Shown here piece by piece: positions 16,052-23,358 of a DNA stretch of 23,358 bases (the first letter of the stretch is position 1; each line of letters starts with the position of its first letter). The stretch covers positions 1 to 23,358 of the forward strand of contig CAZNKO010000012.1 of the NCBI GenBank assembly GCA_964573855.1, read 5' to 3'. The notes below the pieces were generated by a model, which did no database searches, was not told where the DNA came from, and saw nothing but the letters and a program-made list of their open reading frames with translations. The DNA is from CAZNKO01 sp964573855. GTDB taxonomy: Bacteria; Patescibacteriota; Patescibacteriia; UBA9934; GWF2-40-263. Made by a program: the position numbers and the translations under genes.

Positions 16052-16183
16052 ATGACGACAGAATGGACGGAGGAGCGCGAAGAAAAACGAGCAATGCGGC
16101 GGGAGAAGAAAAAGACACCGCGGATGCGCGTGTCCGGACGCGGCATGAAACGCTTCGCCTCGCCAAAAAAGTCTCACCGTTGA
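16052..16183 (+). CDS. 43-aa basic protein
   Basis: ATG at 16052 preceded by AAGGG at 16041-16045 (weak Shine-Dalgarno, 6 nt spacing), TGA at 16181-16183. The sequence is strongly charged: an acidic start (TEWTEEREE), then Lys/Arg-rich (MRREKKKTPRMRVSGRGMKR) to the end. It resembles short basic proteins ending in a K..R.M.VSG.. motif that I have seen in Patescibacteria, but this is memory, not a search. It lies between divergent dsbA-like and secG units, and the secG -35 overlaps its stop. Possible nucleic-acid binding. It could also be spurious. Confidence 0.45.
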   Translation: MTTEWTEEREEKRAMRREKKKTPRMRVSGRGMKRFASPKKSHR

Positions 16184-16208
16184 CGCCTCCGATCGTTTCT
16201 GGTATCCT
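16180..16208 (+). promoter_or_regulatory. Promoter of secG
   Basis: TTGACG (16180-16185), 17 nt, TATCCT (16203-16208). The start near 16215 leaves a leader of about 125 nt. Confidence 0.6.
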
Positions 16209-16237
16209 ATCCGTCACGATCTGTCTTGACGTTTATG

Positions 16238-16338
16238 CCCCGTACTACAACTCTCACAGGAACTGTAGGACTGTGGCCATAAAATAACTTTTTAAATTTT
16301 GATGCCCTGGTGACATCCACCAGTGTTGTAGTACGGGG
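16238..16338 (+). promoter_or_regulatory. Structured 5' leader of secG (CCCCGT/ACGGGG leader)
   Basis: P1 pairs 16238-16251 (CCCCGTACTACAAC) with 16325-16338 (GTTGTAGTACGGGG), 14 perfect base pairs ending one base before the ATG at 16340. Inside, P2 pairs CACAG (16255-16259) with CTGTG (16271-16275), and P3 pairs CTGGTG (16307-16312) with CACCAG (16318-16323), one base from P1. This three-way-junction layout repeats that at 3695-3827, with six compensated changes in P1. The ribosome-binding region would be inside P1. A riboswitch-like or protein-binding regulatory RNA is a fair guess. An element with terminal inverted repeats is the alternative. Confidence 0.6.
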
Positions 16339-16339
16339 T

Positions 16340-16558
16340 ATGATGGAAACGGCATTCCGAATTTCGCAAACTATTCTCGCCGTCCTTCTCGTGGGAAGCA
16401 TTCTGCTCCAAGCGCGCGGCACGGGTCTCGGCGCCTCCTTCGGTGGAGAAGGCAACGTCTACCGCACCAAGCGCGGCGTGGAAAAGCGCCTCTTTCAGGC
16501 AACGATTGTCCTTGCCATTCTGTTCTTCGGTGTCTCTTTGACAAACGTCATTCTGTAA
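16340..16558 (+). CDS. secG: Preprotein translocase subunit SecG
   Basis: 72 aa, two membrane segments (about 6-24 and 52-70), with the hallmark cytoplasmic loop LLQARGTGLGASFGGEG (22-38), close to the SecG consensus LLQ.gkG.glg..fGg. It is part of the SecYEG channel, stimulating translocation. Start at ATG 16340 (or the next ATG at 16343), directly after the structured leader. The upstream ATG-less extension to 16310 lies within the leader fold and is rejected. It is followed after 27 nt by the solute-binding protein gene. Confidence 0.9.
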   Translation: MMETAFRISQTILAVLLVGSILLQARGTGLGASFGGEGNVYRTKRGVEKRLFQATIVLAILFFGVSLTNVIL

Positions 16559-16585
16559 CAAGGTTAGTCAAGGTCTCCCCTTGAT

Positions 16586-18415
16586 GTGTTTTTCAAAAAA
16601 CGTCTTCATCAACCGAGCCACGCGCCGCAGGACTTAGCCATGCGTCAGGTCCGGGCCGTTTCACACCCTCAACGTCTTCCGACCTGGCGTCAGTGGCAAC
16701 AGCTTCCCCGCCTTCTCTCGAAAATGGAGCGCCGCGTGCTGCAGGGCGCAGGAGCCCTTATCATTTGCGCTCTCGTGTTCATGACCGGTTGGTACGTTTT
16801 GACCCATCGTGTGGAGGTCCCAGCGGTGGGAGGAGAATATACGGAAGGGCTGGTTGGCGAACCGCGATTTATTAATCCGCTGTATGCGTCCGCAAGCGAC
16901 GTGGACGCAGATCTTTCCCGGCTGATTTATTCCGGACTCATGCGCTGGGAGGCATCGGAAGGATTGGTTCCGGACCTTGCCGCGGCCGTGACGGTATCTG
17001 AAGATGGAAAGACCTACACGATGGGACTCCGAGACGATGCCCGATTCCACAATGGCGAACCGGTTCGGGCACAGGATGTCGTCTTTACCTTTGAAGCCAT
17101 CCAGAATCCTCAATACCGGAGCCCGCTTGCCGTGAGTTTCCAAAACGTCCAGGTAACGCAGGTGGATGACAAGACGGTGGCCTTCACCCTTGATGAACCG
17201 TTTGCTCCTTTCCTTTCGACCCTCACCGCAGGCATCCTGCCGGCAGATATTTGGTCGGACATTCCCCCGCGCAATACGGCTCTCGCCGAACTCAATGTGA
17301 AGCCAATCGGCAGCGGCCCGTATGCCTTTTCCGAATTCACGAAAGATAAGAAAGGGGCGATCCAATCCTATACGCTGGTTCGGCATCCGAATTACCATGG
17401 GGAAAAGGCTTTCATCGAACGGGTGACGTTCAAGTTCTATCCCGATGCCGCCGCGGCCATGGATGCGCTCGCGAATCGATACGTGGAAGGAGTCGGCTTC
17501 GTGCCGCCGGACCATGAAACGGCCGCGGCGAAGAACCGATCCGTGACGCTCTTGCGCCCCTCGATGCCGCGGGAGACCCTGCTCGTCTTCAATCAAGAAT
17601 ACCAGCCGATTTTCAAAAAAGAAGGGGTGCGCAAAGCGGTGGCGCTCGCGCTCGACAAGCCCGCAATTCTTGAAACGGTCCTCGGCGGCCATGGAAGCGT
17701 GCTCGATTCCGCCATTCCTCTCGGACTCTTGGGAGCGCATCCGGACGTGCCGAAGATCGCTCGTGACGTCGCCGCGGCCAATCAGCTTCTGGATGCCGCT
17801 GGCTATCCCCTGCCAGAAGGCGCCGCGCCTGCCCGCCAGACCACGGTCGGGCTGGCCGGCGGGCAGGCATCCGTGCGTCTCCTCAAAAAAGACGCGCCGG
17901 AAGAATTGGCTTTTATCTTGACGACGATTCAAAATCCTGAATTCATTCGCACGGCGGAACTCATTGCAGAACAGCTTGCGGAGATCGGAATGAAAATCAC
18001 GGTTGAAGCCGTTGCCCCGGAGCAATTCGCGAGCACGGTCCTCGAACCGCGCGGCTACGACCTGCTCCTCACGGGCCTTCTGTTTGGGACCGATCCAGAC
18101 CCCTATCCCTTCTGGCACTCCTCCCAGGCGAAAGCCGGGGGATTGAACCTCGCGGGATACAGCAATCGAAAGGCGGATGCCCTGCTCGAAGAAGCGCGAA
18201 AGGCGATCGATGAGGCGGTTCGCATCAAGAAGTACCGCGCGTTCCAGGAGCTCGTCGCCTCGGACCTGCCAGCGGTCTTCTTGTACCAATCGACCTATAC
18301 CTACGCAGTTGCGAGCAAAATCAAAAATGTCTCGGTGGAAAAAATCACGACGCCCGCCGATCGCTTTGCAAATGTCGAGCAGTGGTATATAAAGACGCGG
18401 AAAACGTTGCGATAA
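16586..18415 (+). CDS. Family 5 extracellular solute-binding protein, membrane-anchored
   Basis: 609 aa from GTG 16586 (an in-frame ATG at 16640 is possible). After a basic cytoplasmic N-terminus a single membrane anchor spans about 52-72, with no lipobox. The rest is an SBP_bac_5 domain as in peptide/oligopeptide transport: GLVGEPRFINPLYASASDVD near 87-106, YSGLMRWE, LRDDARFHNGEPVRAQDVVF, later LLFGTDPDPYPFWHSSQAKA and NLAGYSN. No permease or ATPase gene is nearby. It is probably cotranscribed with secG. The ligand cannot be predicted. A dyad element begins 4 nt after its stop. Confidence 0.88.
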   Translation: MFFKKRLHQPSHAPQDLAMRQVRAVSHPQRLPTWRQWQQLPRLLSKMERRVLQGAGALIICALVFMTGWYVLTHRVEVPAVGGEYTEGLVGEPRFINPLYASASDVDADLSRLIYSGLMRWEASEGLVPDLAAAVTVSEDGKTYTMGLRDDARFHNGEPVRAQDVVFTFEAIQNPQYRSPLAVSFQNVQVTQVDDKTVAFTLDEPFAPFLSTLTAGILPADIWSDIPPRNTALAELNVKPIGSGPYAFSEFTKDKKGAIQSYTLVRHPNYHGEKAFIERVTFKFYPDAAAAMDALANRYVEGVGFVPPDHETAAAKNRSVTLLRPSMPRETLLVFNQEYQPIFKKEGVRKAVALALDKPAILETVLGGHGSVLDSAIPLGLLGAHPDVPKIARDVAAANQLLDAAGYPLPEGAAPARQTTVGLAGGQASVRLLKKDAPEELAFILTTIQNPEFIRTAELIAEQLAEIGMKITVEAVAPEQFASTVLEPRGYDLLLTGLLFGTDPDPYPFWHSSQAKAGGLNLAGYSNRKADALLEEARKAIDEAVRIKKYRAFQELVASDLPAVFLYQSTYTYAVASKIKNVSVEKITTPADRFANVEQWYIKTRKTLR

Positions 18416-18418
18416 AAT

Positions 18419-18569
18419 GTTCGGTGTTGCCTGACGTCTAAAAAGCAACGTTCGGCTGACGTCTGGCAAGTTCGTCGCCTGCGGCGGTTCGACGGATGCT
18501 CGAACAGCCGAAGGCACCGAACTCATTGTCGCCAGACGAGCGCAGCCCGTGCAGACAGCTGCACCGAAC
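18419..18569. repeat. GTTCGGTG-bounded dyad element, copy 2
   Basis: 151 bp. It starts GTTCGGTGTTGCCTGACG (18419-18436) like the element at 1494 and ends GCACCGAAC (18561-18569). Nested dyads include GTTCGGCTG/CAGCCGAA (18453-18461 with 18504-18511) and the palindromic GTCGCCTGCGGCGGTTCGAC. Both copies share GTCGCCAGACGA near the 3' end (18528-18539 here). It lies between the SBP gene and tRNA-Leu. Confidence 0.6.
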
Positions 18570-18582
18570 ATGATCTTAATGA

Positions 18583-18669
18583 GCGGATGTGGCGGAATTG
18601 GTATACGCGCAAGCCTCAGGAGCTTGTGCCCGCAAGGGCTTGAGAGTTCGAGTCTCTCCATCCGCACCA
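18583..18669 (+). tRNA. tRNA-Leu(CAG)
   Basis: A class II tRNA: acceptor GCGGATG/CATCCGC, anticodon stem CAAGC/GCTTG with loop CTCAGGA (anticodon CAG), a long variable arm (TGCCCGCAAGGGCT), T arm GAGAG/CTCTC and encoded CCA (18667-18669). No confident promoter was seen between the dyad element and the tRNA. Confidence 0.97.
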
Positions 18670-18769
18670 CTCACTTGATTTTTGAACCGCGCATCAGAGA
18701 CTGGTGCGCCCTGCAAAGATCACGTGCTTCATTCATTCTTAATTATTTTTCACTTGATCCTAATTTATT

Positions 18770-20629
18770 ATGGTTGAACAAACCTCCGCCAAACCCGGCT
18801 CAGCCGGGCCAGGCGCAAAACGTCCGGCGCGCGGGCCGCAGCAATCCCGTTCGCGCCGCCGTAGCGGGAAGCCCCAGGGCGGCTTTGACCGCTTCCGCGG
18901 CCGGCTCTTCCACACCGCATCCGCCGGAGGCGGACCCGCCTCTGGCGGGAAACCAACGCCTCCGCCGACCGGAGATAAACTTCGCGTCATCGTGCTCGGC
19001 GGCTGCGAAGAAGTGGGCCGCAACTGCACGCTCCTCGAATACAAGGATGACATCATCCTGATCGACATGGGGCTCCAGTTCCCGGAGGAAGACATGCCCG
19101 GGGTGGATTACATCATCCCGAACATGAGTTATCTCAAGGGGAAAGAAAAAAATGTTCGCGGCGTCATTATTACTCACGGTCACTACGACCACATTGGGGC
19201 GATCCCGCACACGGTGCCGTCGATCGGCAATCCGCCGATCTTTGCGCTCCCTCTGTCGGCCGCGATCATCAAGCGGCGCCAGGAGGACTTCAAGACGCAC
19301 CCCTTGAACGTGAAGGTTACCGGCATCGACGATGTGCTCCAGCTCGGGGCCTTCAAGGTGTCCTTCTTCCACATCAATCACAACATTCCGGACTCGGCCG
19401 GTATTGTGATTGAAACCCCGGCCGGCACGCTGTGCCACACCGGTGACTGGAAATTCGATTTTCATCCGGCCGGCACGCGTCACGCGGACTTCCAAAAAAT
19501 TGCCGAGATCGGGAAGAAAGGGGTGCTCTGCCTCATGGGCGATTCGACGAACGCCTATGTCCCCGGACACCAACTCTCCGAAAAAGTTATTGGGGAGGAG
19601 CTCGAAGGAATTATCGAGAAAGCGCCGGGGCGCGTCATTGTCGGCACGTTTGCCTCGCTTCTTTCGCGCGTGAAGCAAATCCTGGAGTCGGCCGAACGGC
19701 TCGGAAAAAAGGTGGCGCTCGACGGCTATTCCATGAAAACGAACGTGGAGATTGCGAAAGCGCTTGGCTTCATCAAAGTCTCCATGCAGTCTTTCATCCC
19801 GATTGAACGCGTCGATGACTATCCGCCAAACAAAGTCGTGATCGTCTGCACCGGCGCCCAGGGAGAAAAGAACGCGGTCCTGAACCGAATTGCAAACGGC
19901 GAGCACCGCTCGATCAAAATCCAGCGCGGCGACACCGTTATCTTCTCCGGCTCTATTATTCCGGGAAACGAAGCGGCCGTGCAGCGCCTTATGGACGTCT
20001 TCTATCGGAAGCGCGCCAAGGTCATCAACTATAAAATGATGGACGTGCACGCCGGCGGCCATGCGCTCAAAGAGGACATTAAGCTCATGCTCGCTCTCTT
20101 CAAGCCGAAGTATTACGTGCCGATCGAAGGCAACCACTTCATGCTCCGTGAGAACGCGGACATTGCCTACAGCATGGGATGGAAAGAAGAGGACGTGTTC
20201 GTCGTGGACAACGGACAAATGATGGAATTCTGGCCTGGCGGCGGACGGCTGACCGAAGACAAAGTCACAGCCGACTACGTGTTCGTGGACGGCCTCGGGG
20301 TCGGCGACGTGTCACAGGTCGTGCTGCGCGACCGGCAAGTCTTGGCAGAAGATGGAATGGTCGTCGTGATCACGCAGATCGAACGGAAAACCGGCAAACT
20401 CGTCGGCTCTCCCGACATTATCAGCCGCGGGTTCATCTTCATGAAAGAGCAGCGCGAGTTCATCGAAGACCTGCGTCGAAAAGTCCGCGAGGTGATGGCA
20501 GACCCGGAACACAAAGCGACCGCGGACCCGAACGAGACGCGCAATCGCATCCGCGAACAGCTCGGCACGTTTGTCTTTCAGAAGATTCAACGTCGCCCCA
20601 TGATCTTGCCGGTGATTATAGAGGTGTAA
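18770..20629 (+). CDS. rnj: Ribonuclease J
   Basis: 619 aa metallo-beta-lactamase/beta-CASP ribonuclease for mRNA decay and rRNA processing. A basic, disordered N-terminal extension (1-68) precedes the core, which begins LRVIVLGGCEEVGRNCTLLE (71-90). Zinc ligands: HGHYDH at 136-141 and the later CHTGDWKFD. FSGSIIPGNE and the VHAGGHA segment belong to the beta-CASP and C-terminal metal motifs. The extension includes the decapeptide SAGGGPASGG (51-60), encoded by a palindromic repeat. ATG 18770 gives the only plausible full-length start. A terminator follows 8 nt after the stop. Confidence 0.93.
   Translation: MVEQTSAKPGSAGPGAKRPARGPQQSRSRRRSGKPQGGFDRFRGRLFHTASAGGGPASGGKPTPPPTGDKLRVIVLGGCEEVGRNCTLLEYKDDIILIDMGLQFPEEDMPGVDYIIPNMSYLKGKEKNVRGVIITHGHYDHIGAIPHTVPSIGNPPIFALPLSAAIIKRRQEDFKTHPLNVKVTGIDDVLQLGAFKVSFFHINHNIPDSAGIVIETPAGTLCHTGDWKFDFHPAGTRHADFQKIAEIGKKGVLCLMGDSTNAYVPGHQLSEKVIGEELEGIIEKAPGRVIVGTFASLLSRVKQILESAERLGKKVALDGYSMKTNVEIAKALGFIKVSMQSFIPIERVDDYPPNKVVIVCTGAQGEKNAVLNRIANGEHRSIKIQRGDTVIFSGSIIPGNEAAVQRLMDVFYRKRAKVINYKMMDVHAGGHALKEDIKLMLALFKPKYYVPIEGNHFMLRENADIAYSMGWKEEDVFVVDNGQMMEFWPGGGRLTEDKVTADYVFVDGLGVGDVSQVVLRDRQVLAEDGMVVVITQIERKTGKLVGSPDIISRGFIFMKEQREFIEDLRRKVREVMADPEHKATADPNETRNRIREQLGTFVFQKIQRRPMILPVIIEV
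18920..18949. repeat. Tandem-palindrome element inside the RNase J gene, copy 2
   Basis: TCCGCC-GGA-GGCGGA (18920-18934) and CCCGCC-TCT-GGCGGG (18935-18949), the same two-hairpin design as 3894-3925. Thirty bases keep the frame and encode a Gly/Ala/Ser linker in the disordered N-terminal tail. Confidence 0.65.
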
Positions 20630-20637
20630 AAACCCAG

Positions 20638-20686
20638 ACAAAAGCCCATGTGTTCAGAGGGGTATATTGGGCTTTTGTTATTTTTC
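20638..20686 (+). terminator. Terminator after RNase J gene
   Basis: ACAAAAGCCCA (20638-20648) pairs perfectly with TGGGCTTTTGT (20668-20678), followed by TATTTTTCTT. The loop is 19 nt. Confidence 0.75.
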
Positions 20687-20696
20687 TTGTTACACT
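20667..20696 (+). promoter_or_regulatory. Promoter of trpS
   Basis: Extended -10 TGTTACACT (hexamer 20691-20696) with TTGGGC 18 nt upstream (20667-20672), which overlaps the terminator stem. The start would be near 20703 and the ATG is at 20706, so the mRNA is nearly leaderless. Confidence 0.5.
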
Positions 20697-20705
20697 AACG
20701 TCCGT

Positions 20706-21689
20706 ATGAAACGGATTCTCACCGCCCTACAGCCCTCCGGCTTCCTTCACATTGGCAACTATTTTGGCGCGATTGAGCAGATGGTGAAGCTCCAAGCCGA
20801 GGGCGAGATGTTCATGTTCATCGTGGACTATCATGCGATCACGGTGCCGCAGGATCCAAAGGAGCTCCGCAAAAACATTCTCTTTGCGGCCGCGACGTAC
20901 CTCGCCGCGGGGATTGATCCAAAACGCACCACCATCTTTCAGCAGTCGCGCGTCCAAGAACACACCGAGCTTGCGTGGATTTTGAATACGCTCGCCAAAA
21001 TGGGTGAGCTCGAACGCATGACGCAGTTCAAAGATAAGGCGGGAGGAAAAGGAACGTCGGTTTCGGTCGGCCTTTTTGATTACCCGGTGCTCATGGCTGC
21101 GGACATTCTTCTTTACGATACGAACGTCGTGCCGGCCGGTGAGGATCAAAAACAGCACGTGGAGCTCGCCCGCGATCTTGCGCTCCGATTCAATCGTCAA
21201 TTTGGAGAAACGTTTGTCGTTCCCGAACCCATGATCCGTAAGGAAGCCGCGCGCATCATGGGACTTGATGATCCTATGAAAAAAATGTCGAAGTCCGCGA
21301 CAAGTCCCAAAAATTACCTTTCGCTCATGGATGACGATAAGACGGTTCAGAAAAAGATCATGAGCGCCGTGACGGATTCTGGCAAAGAAATCCACGCCGG
21401 CGCGGATCACCCCGCCCTCTCGAACCTCCTCACGATCTACTCGCTCGTTGCCAAAAAATCCATCAAACAAATCGAGCTTGATTACGCAGGCAAAGGATAC
21501 GCGGACTTCAAGGCAGACCTCGCGGAACTCCTCACTCTCTGGCTCAAACCCCTCCAAGCCGAGATCAAGGCCTACCTCAAACACGAAAAGGATCTCGTAA
21601 AAATTCTCAACGACGGCGCCTCGCGTGCGCGCGAGATTGCCGCGCGAAAAATGGAAAAAATCCGCGAGCGCATCGGTGTCACGCTCTAA
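20706..21689 (+). CDS. trpS: Tryptophan--tRNA ligase
   Basis: 327 aa class I aminoacyl-tRNA synthetase that charges tRNA-Trp. It begins MKRILTALQPSGFLHIGNYF, with the HIGH-type motif HIGN at 15-18. YPVLMAADILLYDTNVVPAG and EDQKQHVELARDLALRFN are TrpS-specific, and KKMSKS is the KMSKS loop. An in-frame extension to 20667 is rejected because it would start inside the terminator stem and before the promoter. It ends with a strong terminator. Confidence 0.96.
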   Translation: MKRILTALQPSGFLHIGNYFGAIEQMVKLQAEGEMFMFIVDYHAITVPQDPKELRKNILFAAATYLAAGIDPKRTTIFQQSRVQEHTELAWILNTLAKMGELERMTQFKDKAGGKGTSVSVGLFDYPVLMAADILLYDTNVVPAGEDQKQHVELARDLALRFNRQFGETFVVPEPMIRKEAARIMGLDDPMKKMSKSATSPKNYLSLMDDDKTVQKKIMSAVTDSGKEIHAGADHPALSNLLTIYSLVAKKSIKQIELDYAGKGYADFKADLAELLTLWLKPLQAEIKAYLKHEKDLVKILNDGASRAREIAARKMEKIRERIGVTL

Positions 21690-21695
21690 AAGAGT

Positions 21696-21720
21696 GATGC
21701 TTTATCAGCATCCTTTTTTT
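21696..21720 (+). terminator. Terminator of trpS
   Basis: GATGCT (21696-21701), loop TTATC, AGCATC (21707-21712), then C and seven T. Confidence 0.85.
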
Positions 21721-21757
21721 ATTTGCGGCCCAAGATTCTAAAAATATAAAAATAAAA

Positions 21758-21786
21758 CTGCCCCGTACCAGTCTGGTACGGGGCAG
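21758..21786 (-). terminator. Terminator of the 471-aa gene
   Basis: A 13-bp perfect stem CTGCCCCGTACCA/TGGTACGGGGCAG with loop GTC. On the minus strand it is followed by TTTTATTTTTATATTTTT. Confidence 0.85.
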
Positions 21787-21797
21787 AGAACGGCGGG

Positions 21798-23213
21798 CTA
21801 CGCCGACGCGCGCGCCGCCTCCTCGCGGAGCGTGTTGATGTTCACCGGCTTGCCGTCGATCTTCGTGTACAGCGCGGAGAGCTCGTCGAGCCGACGCGTC
21901 GTCTCTTCGATGTTCAGGCCCCGCAGGACCCGAACGACGAAGGAGCCGCGGTGCTTGCCCTGCGTGCGAGCGAAGAGCGCCCCGATCGTCGGCTTCCACT
22001 TCCTCTTCTTGAGGCCGAGCAGGTCGCGGGCCTGTGCCTTCGCGCGCTCGAGCACCTTTGCGCCCTTCGCAGCGCCGCGCAGCATGAGGAGCTGCGCCTC
22101 GATGCTCCGAAGCTCCACGGCGTTCAGCTTCTTCGCCGTCGGCACGACATCCGCCGCGCCGTTCAAGGCAGCGCGGACGCGCTCCCTGAAGACCTTGAGC
22201 TCGTGCTCGGCCTCGGCGGCACGTTTCTCCGCCTCTTCCGCGCGCTTCGCTCCGGCAAGCAACGCTTCGAGCTCGCCCTTCACCTCCGGGCTCCCCAATG
22301 CAGCGAGCGCCTGCAAGTTCGGTGTTTCCATGCCTTTTACCTCCTTCTCAATTTCTTCCAGGTTCCGGACAGGCACCGCGCCAGTCTCGGTGACGAACGA
22401 GAGCGGTGAAGCAACCCACCGCTCGGCTAGCATGTGCGAATGTTCGAGAGCATTCGCCTCCTCCGGCACGAACCGAAAAAAGTACGTACGCATGCGAAAC
22501 GGCCAGCCGCTCGTGCGTGACACGTAAGCGTACCGTTCCATCGCCTCCGGCACGAACGCCAGGTCGCGCAAGAGTTCGCTAAGTTCCACGAACAAGGCGA
22601 ATTCCCGTCGCGCCGCCTTTTCCGGATTCATCAGCTCCTGGTGCGGAGCCGCTCGCTTGGAACGCGGCATGGCTCTCTGCTCGGCCTTGAGTGCGGCCAA
22701 GAATTTCTGAGCATGCTTTGCTCCGATGAGCCGGAATGAGCGGTACCACACGTCCCGAAAATCCTCGAGCGACGTGTTACGCCTGGAGTCGGCTACTGTG
22801 ACGGCCAAGCAGCGCACGTCGCCACCGTTCACGATGAGCGGCAAAACCGGACGGAATGCAGGCGTTTGCGCTTCAAACGTCCCGCACAGGTCGAGATGGA
22901 ACGCATCGACACCAGCCTTCGGGCCGTGCACCGCTGTGAGGACCCGCGAGAACTGGGCCAAGCTGTTGGTCACCCGATACAGCAGACCGGAAGTGAGCAG
23001 CTGCCTCACCCGTGCATGCGCGCGTTCGATGAGCCAACCGTTTCGGCCCGGAATGCCCGCCTGCTGCCACAACTCGGCCTCGCGACCCATGCCACCCATG
23101 GTCGCGATCCGAATCCGGTCGATGGGTGCATACCGCTGAACGAACGCGAGAAACGCCTTGAGCACCGCCATCTTCGGCTCTTGCTCAGGCGGCATTCCTG
23201 CTTCTGAAGCCAT
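21798..23213 (-). CDS. 471-aa protein with Rossmann/methyltransferase-like N-terminal features
   Basis: ATG at 23213 is preceded by AGGAGA at good spacing, while the frame extending to 23270 would start upstream of the predicted transcription start. The N-terminal half shows a pattern reminiscent of class I SAM-dependent methyltransferases: ATMGGMGREAELW (glycine-rich loop), GWLIERAHARV (acidic residue after strand 2), DAFHLDLCGTFE and RCLAVTVADSRRN (strand 4-5 region). After about residue 300 comes a Glu/Ala-rich coiled coil (AEEAEKRAAEAEHELKVFRE), then a basic C-terminal region (LLGLKKRKWKP, TQGKHRGSFVVRVLRGLN). GC is high and it has its own promoter and terminator, so it is an isolated unit. 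I do not recognise the family. A DNA-modifying or mobile-element protein is only a guess. Confidence 0.6.
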   Translation of the reverse strand: MASEAGMPPEQEPKMAVLKAFLAFVQRYAPIDRIRIATMGGMGREAELWQQAGIPGRNGWLIERAHARVRQLLTSGLLYRVTNSLAQFSRVLTAVHGPKAGVDAFHLDLCGTFEAQTPAFRPVLPLIVNGGDVRCLAVTVADSRRNTSLEDFRDVWYRSFRLIGAKHAQKFLAALKAEQRAMPRSKRAAPHQELMNPEKAARREFALFVELSELLRDLAFVPEAMERYAYVSRTSGWPFRMRTYFFRFVPEEANALEHSHMLAERWVASPLSFVTETGAVPVRNLEEIEKEVKGMETPNLQALAALGSPEVKGELEALLAGAKRAEEAEKRAAEAEHELKVFRERVRAALNGAADVVPTAKKLNAVELRSIEAQLLMLRGAAKGAKVLERAKAQARDLLGLKKRKWKPTIGALFARTQGKHRGSFVVRVLRGLNIEETTRRLDELSALYTKIDGKPVNINTLREEAARASA

Positions 23214-23260
23214 GGATTTCTCCTGAGTAAAGAGCGTCCCACCCCATGTGGGAACCGAAC

Positions 23261-23289
23261 ATAACATCACAGATATCCCTTTTCGTCAA
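23261..23289 (-). promoter_or_regulatory. Promoter of the 471-aa gene
   Basis: On the minus strand TTGACG (23289-23284), 17 nt, TGTTAT (23266-23261), start near 23254. The -35 belongs to the TCCCTTGACG stretch also present upstream of the DHH-family gene. Confidence 0.6.
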
Positions 23290-23293
23290 GGGA

Positions 23294-23310
23294 TTGACAG
23301 AGTCTGTCAA
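23294..23310. promoter_or_regulatory. Operator-like perfect palindrome
   Basis: TTGACAGA-G-TCTGTCAA: eight-base arms around one base, just upstream of the promoter of the 471-aa gene. The corresponding spacer at the left-end copy of the repeat is different (TCCCCACGAT), so the dyad is specific to this gene. Confidence 0.5.
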
Positions 23311-23358
23311 CGGGGAATGATTTTTTCCTGTTCTCCGGGGAGTGAATATTTCCGGTTT
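23305..23358. repeat. 54-bp repeat, inverted copy of 121-174
   Basis: Exact reverse complement of 121-174, running to the last base of the window. Confidence 0.85.

Noticed and set aside
16661..18670. 669-aa minus-strand frame opposite the solute-binding protein
   Set aside because: Its N-terminus (MERLELSSPCGHKLLRLARI region) is the antisense of tRNA-Leu, a common artefact, and the rest mirrors a clear SBP gene.
18800..20218. 472-aa minus-strand frame opposite RNase J
   Set aside because: An antisense shadow: the plus strand carries the unmistakable zinc motifs.

Overview
The window looks like a contig from a Candidate Phyla Radiation (Patescibacteria) bacterium. This is an inference from its style: moderately high GC, compact short genes, tRNA genes that encode CCA, an archaeal-type CMP kinase, RNase J, a pilin-like protein with a Cys-rich tail, a surface protein with the tryptophan/tyrosine-rich C-terminal module common in these genomes, and several start codons lying almost on the transcription start. 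No rRNA is present to fix the taxonomy. Both ends fall in repeats (1-58 resembles 3773-3824; 121-174 is the inverse of 23305-23358), which suggests an assembly contig that broke at dispersed repeats. A run of 10 N at 10988-10997 is a scaffold gap inside uvrA.

Layout. 1-3250: two promoters pointing away from each other, a degenerate DHH-family protein, a GTTCGGTG-bounded dyad element, a CCA-adding/poly(A) polymerase-type enzyme and tRNA-Val(GAC). 3253-3943: a small membrane protein on the minus strand with a long structured leader, then back-to-back promoters. 3944-6839: tRNA-Ile(UAU) with a 2.8-kb AT-richer integrated element abutting its 3' end. The element carries a serine recombinase interrupted by one TAA codon, an inverted internal copy of its own joined ends, and three small membrane proteins. 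6937-9031: operon of a 59-aa membrane protein, an RluA/RluD-type pseudouridine synthase, CMP kinase and ribosomal protein L19. 9072-15960 (minus strand): secreted surface protein, UvrA, pilin-like Cys-rich protein and a DsbA-like oxidoreductase. 16052-18415: small basic protein, SecG and a membrane-anchored family 5 solute-binding protein. 18583-21689: tRNA-Leu(CAG), RNase J and TrpS. 21798-23213 (minus strand): a large protein of uncertain function with Rossmann/methyltransferase-like features.

Most of the genes are housekeeping for RNA maturation and translation (CCA addition, tRNAs, pseudouridylation, L19, RNase J, TrpS) or serve the cell envelope and secretion (SecG, SBP, DsbA-like protein with its probable Cys-rich client, surface protein).

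Two things stand out. First, a family of promoter-proximal leaders with a 14-bp closing stem that starts CCCCGT and ends ACGGGG directly at the start codon. The membrane-protein leader and the secG leader share this architecture with different, mutually compensated stem sequences. A partial copy precedes rplS and another runs off the left edge. Second, the tRNA-Ile element, whose left end (100 bp) and right end (98 bp) recur inside it, fused and inverted, between the divergent recombinase and cargo genes. This could be an invertible integrative element, or an assembly product of coexisting integrated and circular forms.
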